From assembly GCA_026193555.1 (NCBI GenBank), contig JAPHUU010000282.1:1-5096 (forward strand): a stretch of DNA of 5,096 nucleotides, in the 5' to 3' direction. The first letter of the stretch is position 1, and every line of letters starts with the position of its first letter. A program made the position numbers and the translations under genes. The DNA comes from Rhodanobacter sp. (GTDB lineage Bacteria > Pseudomonadota > Gammaproteobacteria > Xanthomonadales > Rhodanobacteraceae). Below the pieces are notes generated by a model, which had not been told where the DNA came from, made no database searches, and saw nothing but the letters and a program-made list of their open reading frames with translations. Of the stretch, positions 1 to 5,096 are shown one piece after another.

Positions 1-1
1 C

Positions 2-541
2 AGCACGCTCACGGTCAATGGCCAGAGCATGCAATTGACGTCGGCGACGCAGCCAGCCCTCGCCGCGCCGGCTGAAGCCAGCACGGCAGCGGGTGCCGTC
101 AGCGACGATACGGTCACCCCGGGAAGCCGTGACAGCTACGGTCGCGTCGTGGTGGATGGCAGTGTGCGTGCCACGCTCGCCTTTGGCGGTGCGGCGCTCA
201 AGGGTCAGTGGATCGGCACTTTCGCAGGCGTGCCGCGGACGCGCGACATGCTCAAGGCCTATGCGCAGACCCATGGCTACGGTTTCGACGAGGTGGTCAA
301 CCGTCCGTACGACATCCTGGTCAGCCCGGAAATCAGGGACAGCAATGGCGACATCAACGCCTATGCCGTGTACTCGGTCTATCTGCCGCTGAGCAGTGCG
401 CCGGAGCAGACGCCCGAGCAGGAAGCCGGCATGCAGCCTCCGACACCGTATGATGGTGTCAGCGCGCCGGCGTCGGCCAGCACAGCACCGGCTCCGGCGG
501 CCAGCACCGCACCGGCTCCGGCGGCCAGCACAGGTAGTTAA
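2..541 (+). CDS. C-terminal part of an SRPBCC/GyrI-like effector-binding domain protein (5' end outside window)
   Basis: The frame is open from the first bases, so the ATG at 29 is probably internal and the true start lies upstream. The visible 179 residues have three parts. A low-complexity Ala/Ser/Thr-rich linker covers about residues 10-45. A compact domain follows (about 46-132), with the pattern GTFAGVPRTRDMLKAYAQTHGY, then NRPYDILVSP and a final strand YSVYLPL. That order (Gly-rich strand, helix ending in a HGY-type turn, PY(D/E) motif, terminal strand) resembles the GyrI-like/effector-binding half of SRPBCC (polyketide cyclase-like) proteins of xanthomonads. The Pro/Ala/Ser/Thr-rich tail (about 133-179) ends in a duplicated octapeptide. 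In such proteins the domain binds small molecules; ligand and cellular role are unknown here. Any signal peptide or membrane anchor would lie upstream. A terminator follows the stop. The coding call is firm; the family call is moderate. Confidence 0.7.
   Translation, partial: STLTVNGQSMQLTSATQPALAAPAEASTAAGAVSDDTVTPGSRDSYGRVVVDGSVRATLAFGGAALKGQWIGTFAGVPRTRDMLKAYAQTHGYGFDEVVNRPYDILVSPEIRDSNGDINAYAVYSVYLPLSSAPEQTPEQEAGMQPPTPYDGVSAPASASTAPAPAASTAPAPAASTGS
476..532 (+). repeat. 24-base in-frame tandem repeat encoding ASTAPAPA
   Basis: Two consecutive 24-base units (476-499 and 500-523) differ at one base (aca versus acc codon). A partial third unit (524-532) follows, just before the stop. Each unit encodes the octapeptide ASTAPAPA. 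The unit length is a multiple of three, so gain or loss of copies would keep the frame and change only the tail length. Confidence 0.85.
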
Positions 542-563
542 TCCTGCGGGCAGTGACGCCATG

Positions 564-597
564 AAAGGCCCTTCCATTCGGAAGGGCCTTTTCGTTT
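564..597 (+). terminator. Rho-independent terminator after the SRPBCC-like gene
   Basis: A perfect 12-base-pair inverted repeat (aaaggcccttcc at 564-575 and ggaagggccttt at 580-591) encloses the 4-base loop attc. The T-rich stretch ttttcgttt (589-597) follows. It begins 22 bases after the upstream stop codon and lies well before the ABC ATPase start. It should therefore end the upstream transcript and separate it from the ABC operon. The arms are palindromic with A-runs on the other side, so it could also work in reverse, but no convergent gene is seen. Confidence 0.9.
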
Positions 598-679
598 CGC
601 CAATGGCCAATTTCATGGACGGTCGGCTCGTGGCGACCGGAGAATTTCAACGGTGCAGTGCAGTACATTGCATGACCAC

Positions 680-709
680 TTCCGACGCCGACGCTCCATC
701 GTGTCGGAA
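680..709. repeat. Inverted repeat upstream of the ABC operon
   Basis: Perfect 7-base arms (ttccgac at 680-686, gtcggaa at 703-709) are separated by 16 bases. They lie 34 bases before the chosen ATPase start, in the only gene-free gap before the operon. Position and symmetry would suit a regulator site or a leader hairpin, but arms this short can arise by chance in GC-rich DNA. Confidence 0.3.
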
Positions 710-742
710 ATTGACCGCCCCTTCGACAGATTGCCCCGGGAC

Positions 743-1699
743 ATGATCGAAACCGAACAACTTACTCGTTGCTATGGCAACCTGATCGCGGTGGATGCCC
801 TGAGTATCCGGGTCGAACCCGGCCAGGTACTCGGCTTGCTGGGTCCCAATGGCGCAGGCAAGTCCACTGCGATGCGCATGATTGCCGGGTTTCTGGTGCC
901 AACCTCGGGCAGCGCACGGGTCTGTGGTCATGATGTCGTGAAAGAGCCGCTGAAGGCCAAGCAGGCGCTGGGTTACCTGCCCGAGGGTGCGCCAAGCTAT
1001 GGCGAGATGACGGTACGCGAGTTCCTGCGGTTCATCGTCCGCATGCGCGGTTTGTCGGGGGGTGTGGGCTACCGGTGTTTCGACGATGTGGTGCAGCGGT
1101 TGCAGCTGGAGGACGTGCTCGGAATATCGATCGAGACCCTGTCCAAGGGTTTGCGGCGCCGGGTCGGACTGGCCCAGGCGATCCTGCACGATCCGCCGGT
1201 GCTGATGCTGGACGAGCCCACCGATGGCCTTGATCCCAACCAGAAACATGCGGTGCGGCAGTTGATCGACGTGATGGCGCGCGAGCGCACCATCCTCATC
1301 TCCACCCACCTGCTGGAAGAGGTGCATGCGCTGTGCAACCGGGTAGTGATCATTGCTCGCGGCAGGTTGCTGGCTGATGCCACGCCGGCCGAGCTGGAGC
1401 AGCGTTCGCGCTATCACGGCGCGGTGTCGTTCAGCGCACCGGGCAGCGCCATGTCGCAGGAAATGCTGGGACGACTGCCGCAGGTCGAGTCGATCGAGAT
1501 CGATCCCCTGGATGGCCGCATTACCGTGTTTCCGAAGCCGGGCGAGCGCATCCTGGAGCCAGTGGAAACCCTGCTGCGTCAGCAGGGGCTGGAGGTGTCC
1601 GAGATCCAGCTGGAGCGTGGTCGGCTGGACGAGGTATTTCGCCAGATCACCACCGTCGAATGCGGCAGCGTGACCGCTGCCAGCGGGGGCAGGGCATGA
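743..1699 (+). CDS. ABC-2 type transporter ATP-binding protein (GldA-like)
   Basis: Cytoplasmic ATPase of an ABC exporter-type complex, 318 residues. Motifs in order: A-loop Tyr11; Walker A GPNGAGKST (34-42); Q-loop region GYLPEG (77-82), with Pro-Glu where other families have Gln; signature LSKGLRRR (133-140); Walker B VLMLDE with catalytic Glu158; D-loop GLD (162-164); switch His189 in STH. The LSKG signature and LPE Q-loop are usual for ABC-2/GldA/NatA-like ATPases, so the enzyme looks active. About 110 residues after the H-loop form the C-terminal extension common in this group. I chose the ATG at 743 because MIETEQLTRCYG matches the family's N-terminus. The frame extends upstream to GTG codons at 701 and 653, which would add unconserved residues. 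The ribosome site before 743 is weak (ccggg). The stop overlaps the permease ATG by 4 bases (ATGA). No convincing promoter was found in 598-742, although the operon must start there after the terminator. Confidence 0.93.
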   Translation: MIETEQLTRCYGNLIAVDALSIRVEPGQVLGLLGPNGAGKSTAMRMIAGFLVPTSGSARVCGHDVVKEPLKAKQALGYLPEGAPSYGEMTVREFLRFIVRMRGLSGGVGYRCFDDVVQRLQLEDVLGISIETLSKGLRRRVGLAQAILHDPPVLMLDEPTDGLDPNQKHAVRQLIDVMARERTILISTHLLEEVHALCNRVVIIARGRLLADATPAELEQRSRYHGAVSFSAPGSAMSQEMLGRLPQVESIEIDPLDGRITVFPKPGERILEPVETLLRQQGLEVSEIQLERGRLDEVFRQITTVECGSVTAASGGRA

Positions 1700-2430
1700 G
1701 CCCGGTCACTGCGGTGATGCGACGCGAGTTGCGCAGTTATTTCGTGACGCCCGTGGCCTACGTGTTCCTGGTGATCTTTCTGGTGCTGGCGGGCATCCTC
1801 ACATTCTACGTGGGCGATTTTTACGAACGCGGACAGGCCGATCTGCAGCCGTTCTTCGTGATGCATCCGTGGCTGTACCTGATCCTGGTGCCGGCGATCA
1901 CCATGCGCATGTGGGCGGAGGAGTCCAAGGGTGGCACGCTGGAATTGCTTTTGACCCTGCCAATCACCTTGTGGCAGGCAATGCTTGGCAAGTTTTTGGC
2001 AGCGTGGCTGTTCATTGGTCTGGCGTTGTTGCTGACCTTTCCGATCTGGATCACCGTCAACTATCTGGGAGCGCCAGACAACGGGGTGATCCTGGCCGGC
2101 TATCTGGGCAGTTGGTTGATGGCCGGTACCTTCATCGCGATAGGCGCCTGTCTCTCGGCGTTGACCCGCAGCCAGGTAGTGGCATTCATCCTCACGGCAC
2201 TGGTGTGCGTGCTGCTGATACTCGTTGGCCAGCCGCAGGTGCTGGAGCTCTTTCAGGGAACCTTGCCGCGCCAGCTGATCAACGCGGCCGCGCACCTGAG
2301 CATGCTGCAACACTTCGAGGCGATCGCACGCGGCGTGCTGGACGTGCGTGACCTGTACTATTTCCTGCTCAGCATGCTTTGCTGGCTGATTGCCGGCGTG
2401 CTGCTGCTTGACCTGAAGCGGACGGGGTGA
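1696..2430 (+). CDS. ABC-2 type permease subunit (GldF-like)
   Basis: Integral inner-membrane subunit, 244 residues. The N-terminus (MSPVTAVMRRELRSYF) is the amphipathic entry helix typical of ABC-2 permeases. About six hydrophobic segments follow, near residues 19-40, 54-70, 100-121, 131-153, 161-178 and 221-239. After segment 2 the family motif EESKGGTLELLLTLPIT (75-91) is present; it is the cytoplasmic coupling region of GldF/NosY-like permeases. Near the end, LQHFEAIARGVLDVRDLYYF (204-223) matches the conserved segment before the last helix. I chose the ATG at 1696 over an upstream start at 1660. It overlaps the ATPase stop by 4 bases, has purine-rich gggggcaggg just before it, and gives the normal family N-terminus. 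With one permease gene in the operon the transporter probably contains a homodimer, though a second permease elsewhere is possible. Confidence 0.92.
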   Translation: MSPVTAVMRRELRSYFVTPVAYVFLVIFLVLAGILTFYVGDFYERGQADLQPFFVMHPWLYLILVPAITMRMWAEESKGGTLELLLTLPITLWQAMLGKFLAAWLFIGLALLLTFPIWITVNYLGAPDNGVILAGYLGSWLMAGTFIAIGACLSALTRSQVVAFILTALVCVLLILVGQPQVLELFQGTLPRQLINAAAHLSMLQHFEAIARGVLDVRDLYYFLLSMLCWLIAGVLLLDLKRTG

Positions 2431-2434
2431 CGCG

Positions 2435-4351
2435 GTGCCACGCTTTCGCCTGCCCCCGGTATTCACCACGCCGTTGCGCATCAGCCGGCGCGCCTCGCTC
2501 TATGGACGGTTGGTCCTGCTGGCGTTGATCTTCGTGCCGCTCATCGTGACGAGCGGCCGCTGGCTGCGCACTTCGCGGATTGACCTCACCCGAGACCAGC
2601 TGTACACGCTGACCCCCGGAACGCTGCAGATCGTCGACAGCCTGCAGCGACCGCTGCGGCTCACCCTGTACTTTTCCGATCACGCGACGCGCGACCTTCC
2701 TCAGCTGCGCAGCTACGAACAGCGCGTGCGCGAAATGCTGCAGGAGATAGCCGCCCGCTCGCATGGCCGCATCCACCTGCGGGTGATCGACCCGGTGCCG
2801 TACTCCGACGACGAAGCCAGTGCGCAAGGCAGCGGCCTGGCGCCGGCCGATGGCGGCAGCAACGGCGAGCGCGTGTTCTTCGGTCTGGCCGGAAGCACCC
2901 TGGCGGACACGGCCGATGTCGAATCCGGCAGCGCGCGCATGCCGGAGAAGACGCTGGCCATCCCGTTCTTCGACCCGGCGCGCGAAGCATTTCTCGAATA
3001 CGACATCGTCAAGCTCCTCTACGAACTGAACCAGTCAGCCAAACCGCTGGTCGGCGTGATCAGCTCGCTGCCGGTCGATGGCGGCACGGCACCCGGCCGG
3101 CAGCCATGGGCGGTGACGCAGCAGCTGAGTCAATTGTTTGACCTGAAAATGATCGATCCGGCCGGGCTGAAAAAGATCGACGACAGCATCAGGGTGTTAC
3201 TGCTGATTCACCCCAGGAAGTTGTCGGACGATGCGCTCTACGCGATCGACCAGTACGTGCTGCGCGGCGGCCATCTTGCGATATTCGTCGACCCGGATGC
3301 CGAGTTGGACAACGCGCCGTACGCCATTGACGGAACAGGCTCGGTCGACCACAGCTCCGACCTGCCACGCTTGTTCGCGCGCTGGGGTGTGGTCTACAAC
3401 CCGCACGAGGTCGTGCTCGACCGCAGTCTCGCCTTGCCGATCGAGTTGGCGGGCAGCAATTTCGAGCACCCGGCCATGCTCGCCCTTGGCACGCAGCAGC
3501 TCAACCGCAGCGACGCGGTCACCGCCAGCCTGCGGCGCATCAATGTTTCCACCATCGGCCACTTCGATCTCGCGCCGAAGGCGCGTGCACGCCTGATTCC
3601 GCTGCTGCAGAGCAGTGCGGAGGCGGAGGCGGTGCCGGCTCAACGGGTGCTGGCGGCGAGTAGTGACCCGACGGCGCTGCTGCAGGGCTACAAGGCGGAC
3701 AACGTGCACTATGCGCTGGCGGCGCGGCTGCGTGGGCCGTTCGACAGCGCGTTTCCCGAACGTGCGAGCCAGCCCGGACATCTGGCCGTCTCCGTGCCGA
3801 ATGCGGAGGTCATCCTGGTGGCCGACACCGACCTGCTCACCGACCGCCTGTGGGTGGAGCCGCAGACGGTGCTGGGTCAGTCGATGGTGCGTGTGTTTGC
3901 CAACAACGGCGACTTCGTCACCAATCTGGTCGACAATCTGAGTGGTTCATCCGTGCTGCTGTCGATCCGTGGCCGTTCCACCTCGCAGCGGCCATTCACC
4001 CGCGTGCAGGCGCTGCGGAACGTGGCCGACCAGAAATTTCTGCAGAAGGAACACGAGCTCGAGCGAGAGCTGGCCGATACCCGGCGCCGGCTGGACGAGC
4101 TGCAACCGGTCAAGGGCAGTCGCGGTGGCAGTGCGAGCGCGGAACAACGCCGCGAGATCGAGCAATTCCGTCAGCGCCAGCTGGCGATCAACAAGGAACT
4201 GCGCGACGTGCAGCACCAGCTCAATGCCGAGATCGACGCGCTGGGTCTGCGCGTCAAAGTCGTCAACATCGTGCTGGTGCCGGCGCTGGTGGTGTTGCTC
4301 GGGCTGCTCTACGGCTGGCGCCGGAGTCGGCGCAGCCGGCAGCGCCGATGA
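2435..4351 (+). CDS. GldG-family ABC transporter auxiliary protein
   Basis: Membrane-anchored auxiliary subunit, 638 residues, of the uncharacterised ABC transporter family named after gliding motility GldG. A basic N-terminus precedes a transmembrane helix (about 26-40). The family-typical RIDLTRDQLYTLTPGT segment (48-63) follows and starts the large periplasmic domain. Other recognisable parts are IPFFDPAREAFLEYDIVKLLYEL, which comes before the second lobe, and two Rossmann-like strands, VLLLIHP (254-260) and GGHLAIFVDP (278-287), as in ABC_transp_aux domains. Residues about 533-606 are a charged coiled coil, broken by a Gly/Ser-rich GSRGGSAS stretch. A second helix (about 610-628) and a very basic Arg-rich cytoplasmic tail end the protein. 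Start is GTG at 2435, 4 bases after the permease stop, with a weak gacgggg site upstream. Two helices with both ends inside imply the bulk is periplasmic. Substrate is unknown; motility is not implied. The stop overlaps a small ORF by 4 bases. Confidence 0.9.
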   Translation: MPRFRLPPVFTTPLRISRRASLYGRLVLLALIFVPLIVTSGRWLRTSRIDLTRDQLYTLTPGTLQIVDSLQRPLRLTLYFSDHATRDLPQLRSYEQRVREMLQEIAARSHGRIHLRVIDPVPYSDDEASAQGSGLAPADGGSNGERVFFGLAGSTLADTADVESGSARMPEKTLAIPFFDPAREAFLEYDIVKLLYELNQSAKPLVGVISSLPVDGGTAPGRQPWAVTQQLSQLFDLKMIDPAGLKKIDDSIRVLLLIHPRKLSDDALYAIDQYVLRGGHLAIFVDPDAELDNAPYAIDGTGSVDHSSDLPRLFARWGVVYNPHEVVLDRSLALPIELAGSNFEHPAMLALGTQQLNRSDAVTASLRRINVSTIGHFDLAPKARARLIPLLQSSAEAEAVPAQRVLAASSDPTALLQGYKADNVHYALAARLRGPFDSAFPERASQPGHLAVSVPNAEVILVADTDLLTDRLWVEPQTVLGQSMVRVFANNGDFVTNLVDNLSGSSVLLSIRGRSTSQRPFTRVQALRNVADQKFLQKEHELERELADTRRRLDELQPVKGSRGGSASAEQRREIEQFRQRQLAINKELRDVQHQLNAEIDALGLRVKVVNIVLVPALVVLLGLLYGWRRSRRSRQRR

Positions 4352-4482
4352 TCGTGATGTTCGGTTTCAATGGGCTTCGAAAAGCGGCAATCTGCCGCAA
4401 GGCTGGTCGCGCTTCCCGCATTAAGCTGGGCGGCTGGGATGCGGCAACCGCCGTGGAAGAGATCGTTGGTGCAGTGAAGTGA
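4348..4482 (+). CDS. Unrecognised 44-residue ORF between the GldG-like and CtaG-like genes
   Basis: I do not recognise this sequence. It begins at an ATG overlapping the GldG-like stop (ATGA) and ends at a TGA overlapping the GTG start of the next gene (GTGA). It is therefore phased like a translationally coupled operon member. The product is small and basic in its first half (FNGLRKAAICRKAGRASRIK), followed by GGWDAATAVEEIVGAV; it has no membrane helix and no signal peptide. About two thirds of third codon positions are G or C, only slightly above background, so coding evidence is weak. A 6-base-pair hairpin (gcggca / tgccgc, 4384-4398) lies inside. It could be a real small gene, the residue of a deleted gene (a DUF4340 gene is often found here), or non-coding DNA at a rearrangement join. 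Confidence 0.3.
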   Translation: MIVMFGFNGLRKAAICRKAGRASRIKLGGWDAATAVEEIVGAVK

Positions 4483-4886
4483 TCACAACGTTGCTGAAAT
4501 GGATCGTGCCGTGGGAATTTTCGTGGGTCTTTCTCGCGACCTTCATCGTGGTCTGCGTGCTCTACCTGCGTGGCAGCCGCCGCCTGCGGGTGCCACGCAG
4601 TCGCCAGCTGGCATTCTGGACCGGCATGGCGATCATCTACCTGTCGTTGCATACCTATCTGGACTACTACGCCGAGCATGAGTTCTTCATGCACCGCCTG
4701 CAGCAGCTGCTGCTGCATCACCTGGCTCCCCTGCTGATCGTGACCGCCTTTCCGGCCAGTGTGCTGCGCGCCGGGTTTCCGCTGGCCTGGCGGTGTCGGA
4801 TCCTGCGCCCACTGCAGCGTTCGTGGCCGTGGCGCGCCGGGATGGGCGTGCTGATGAACCCGGGGGTGGCAACGATCCTGTTCGTG
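4479..4886 (+). other. CtaG-like N-terminal segment of the hybrid frame
   Basis: This segment covers residues 1 to about 136 of the hybrid frame. It holds the first three predicted helices of a CtaG-type protein and the conserved HxxxxxxxHHLAPLL region (72-86), which in this family faces the membrane and is thought to help copper delivery to cytochrome oxidase. No oxidase structural gene is nearby. A complete protein of this family is usually roughly twice as long, so the C-terminal half is missing. The boundary is placed by motif change and is uncertain by about 10 codons. Confidence 0.6.
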
Positions 4887-5096
4887 GTGTTCCTGCTCGG
4901 ATTCTTCCTGGATTGGGTCGAGATTACCTTGATCATTCTGCCGCTGGTCGCACCGGTGGTGCAAAACCTCGGCTTCGACCTGGTATGGTTCACGATCCTA
5001 TTCGCGGTCTGCTTGCAGACCTCGTTCCTGACCCCCCCGGTCGGCTTCGCGTTGTTTTATATCAAGGGCGTGTGTCCGCCCGAAATCAAGGTCACC
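4479..5096 (+). CDS. CtaG-like / TRAP DctM-like hybrid membrane protein (3' end outside window)
   Basis: An open frame runs without a stop from GTG 4479 to the window end (206 codons visible). Residues 1 to about 135 resemble the start of caa3-type CtaG cytochrome oxidase assembly factors. They show IVPWEFSW at the N-terminus, a first helix (15-31) ending in YLRGSRRL, a second helix (45-62), then HRLQQLLLHHLAPLL (72-86) with the His-rich/AP motif of the family, and LMNPGVATILFV (125-136). From about residue 138 the sequence instead matches the C-terminal end of TRAP transporter large permeases: FLLGFFLDWVEITLIILPLVAP, then LQTSFLTPPVGFALFYIKGV (179-198) and PPEIK. CtaG normally continues with several more helices and DctM normally has over ten helices before this point. 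The product is thus half of each. GTG is chosen because it gives the CtaG-like N-terminus and a 4-base overlap; the ribosome site is weak. Function is doubtful if the fusion is real. Confidence 0.72.
   Translation, partial: MITTLLKWIVPWEFSWVFLATFIVVCVLYLRGSRRLRVPRSRQLAFWTGMAIIYLSLHTYLDYYAEHEFFMHRLQQLLLHHLAPLLIVTAFPASVLRAGFPLAWRCRILRPLQRSWPWRAGMGVLMNPGVATILFVVFLLGFFLDWVEITLIILPLVAPVVQNLGFDLVWFTILFAVCLQTSFLTPPVGFALFYIKGVCPPEIKVT
4887..5096 (+). other. TRAP transporter large permease (DctM) C-terminal segment of the hybrid frame
   Basis: Residues about 137-206 of the hybrid frame match the last two helices of DctM-family permeases, which move dicarboxylates and other organic acids with a sodium gradient and a periplasmic binding protein. 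Key motifs are GFFLDWVEI, LPLVAPVVQNLGFDLVWF, LQTSFLTPPVGFALFY and KGVCPPEIK. About 25-30 further residues would be expected beyond the window. No DctP or DctQ gene is visible here. The identity of this segment is clearer than how it came to be joined to a CtaG-like start. Confidence 0.75.

Noticed and set aside
640..669. Possible -10 element (tacatt at 664-669) for the ABC operon
   Set aside because: Only 4 of 6 bases match and no reasonable -35 lies at the right spacing. The ttgacc at 711-716 likewise lacks a partner -10.
875..1175. Atypical Q-loop (LPE) and signature (LSKGLRRR) in the ATPase as a sign of inactivity
   Set aside because: These variants are usual for ABC-2/GldA-like ATPases, and Walker A, Walker B Glu and the switch His are all present.
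647..1417. Long minus-strand ORF (256 residues) opposite the ABC ATPase gene
   Set aside because: It is antisense to a gene with all ABC ATPase motifs; its product is His/Gln/Arg-rich and unlike any family, as expected of a GC-rich shadow frame.
1579..2481. Minus-strand ORF of 300 residues opposite the permease
   Set aside because: The composition is extreme in Gln, His and Arg and mirrors the Leu/Val-rich permease codons; no motif or ribosome site supports it.
3197..3781. Minus-strand ORF of 194 residues within the GldG-like gene
   Set aside because: It is Arg/Gln-rich antisense shadow of a well-supported gene.
3850..4347. Upstream extension of the 44-codon ORF frame (to 3850)
   Set aside because: This part runs inside the GldG-like coiled-coil region in another frame and has typical Ala/Arg/Gly shadow composition.
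4384..4398. Hairpin gcggca-atc-tgccgc as a terminator after the GldG-like gene
   Set aside because: The stem is only 6 base pairs and no T-run follows.
4263..4964. Minus-strand ORF of 233 residues across the GldG-like end, the unexplained stretch and the CtaG-like part
   Set aside because: It overlaps recognisable coding sequence on the + strand at both ends, has shadow-type composition (His, Gln, Arg, Pro) and shows no family features.

Overview
The window looks like chromosomal DNA from a GC-rich gammaproteobacterium. The protein style (SRPBCC/GyrI-like exported protein, a GldA/GldF/GldG-type ABC cassette, a TRAP DctM tail with a GFFLDWVEI motif) suggests the Lysobacterales (Xanthomonadales), perhaps Rhodanobacteraceae. 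That placement is by resemblance only; no rRNA or marker gene is present. All supported genes lie on the + strand.

Layout. (1) Positions 2-541 hold the 3' end of a gene cut by the window start. It ends in a GyrI-like effector-binding domain followed by an Ala/Pro/Ser/Thr-rich tail with a 24-base tandem repeat. (2) A strong intrinsic terminator at 564-597 closes that transcript. (3) After about 145 bases with no gene, a tightly packed operon begins: an ABC-2 type ATPase (743-1699), a six-helix ABC-2 permease (1696-2430) and a GldG-family auxiliary protein (2435-4351). The first two genes overlap by 4 bases and the third starts 4 bases after the second, so translation is probably coupled. Together they should form an inner-membrane ABC complex in which the ATPase drives the permease and the GldG-like protein presents a large periplasmic domain. 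The family is named after Bacteroidetes gliding motility, but its substrate in proteobacteria is not established.

(4) The end of the window is unusual. In related proteobacteria I would expect a DUF4340 gene after the GldG-like gene. Instead there is a 127-base stretch containing only an unrecognised 44-codon ORF, which overlaps by 4 bases both the gene before it and the gene after it. Next comes an open frame from 4479 to the window end. Its first ~135 residues look like the N-terminal half of a CtaG-type (caa3) cytochrome oxidase assembly factor. Its last ~70 residues look like the C-terminal end of a TRAP transporter large permease (DctM). The frame is intact across the join. This is either a genuine gene fusion or deletion product, or a chimeric assembly. 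It is the item most worth checking.

No RNA gene, CRISPR array, insertion sequence or integrase was seen.
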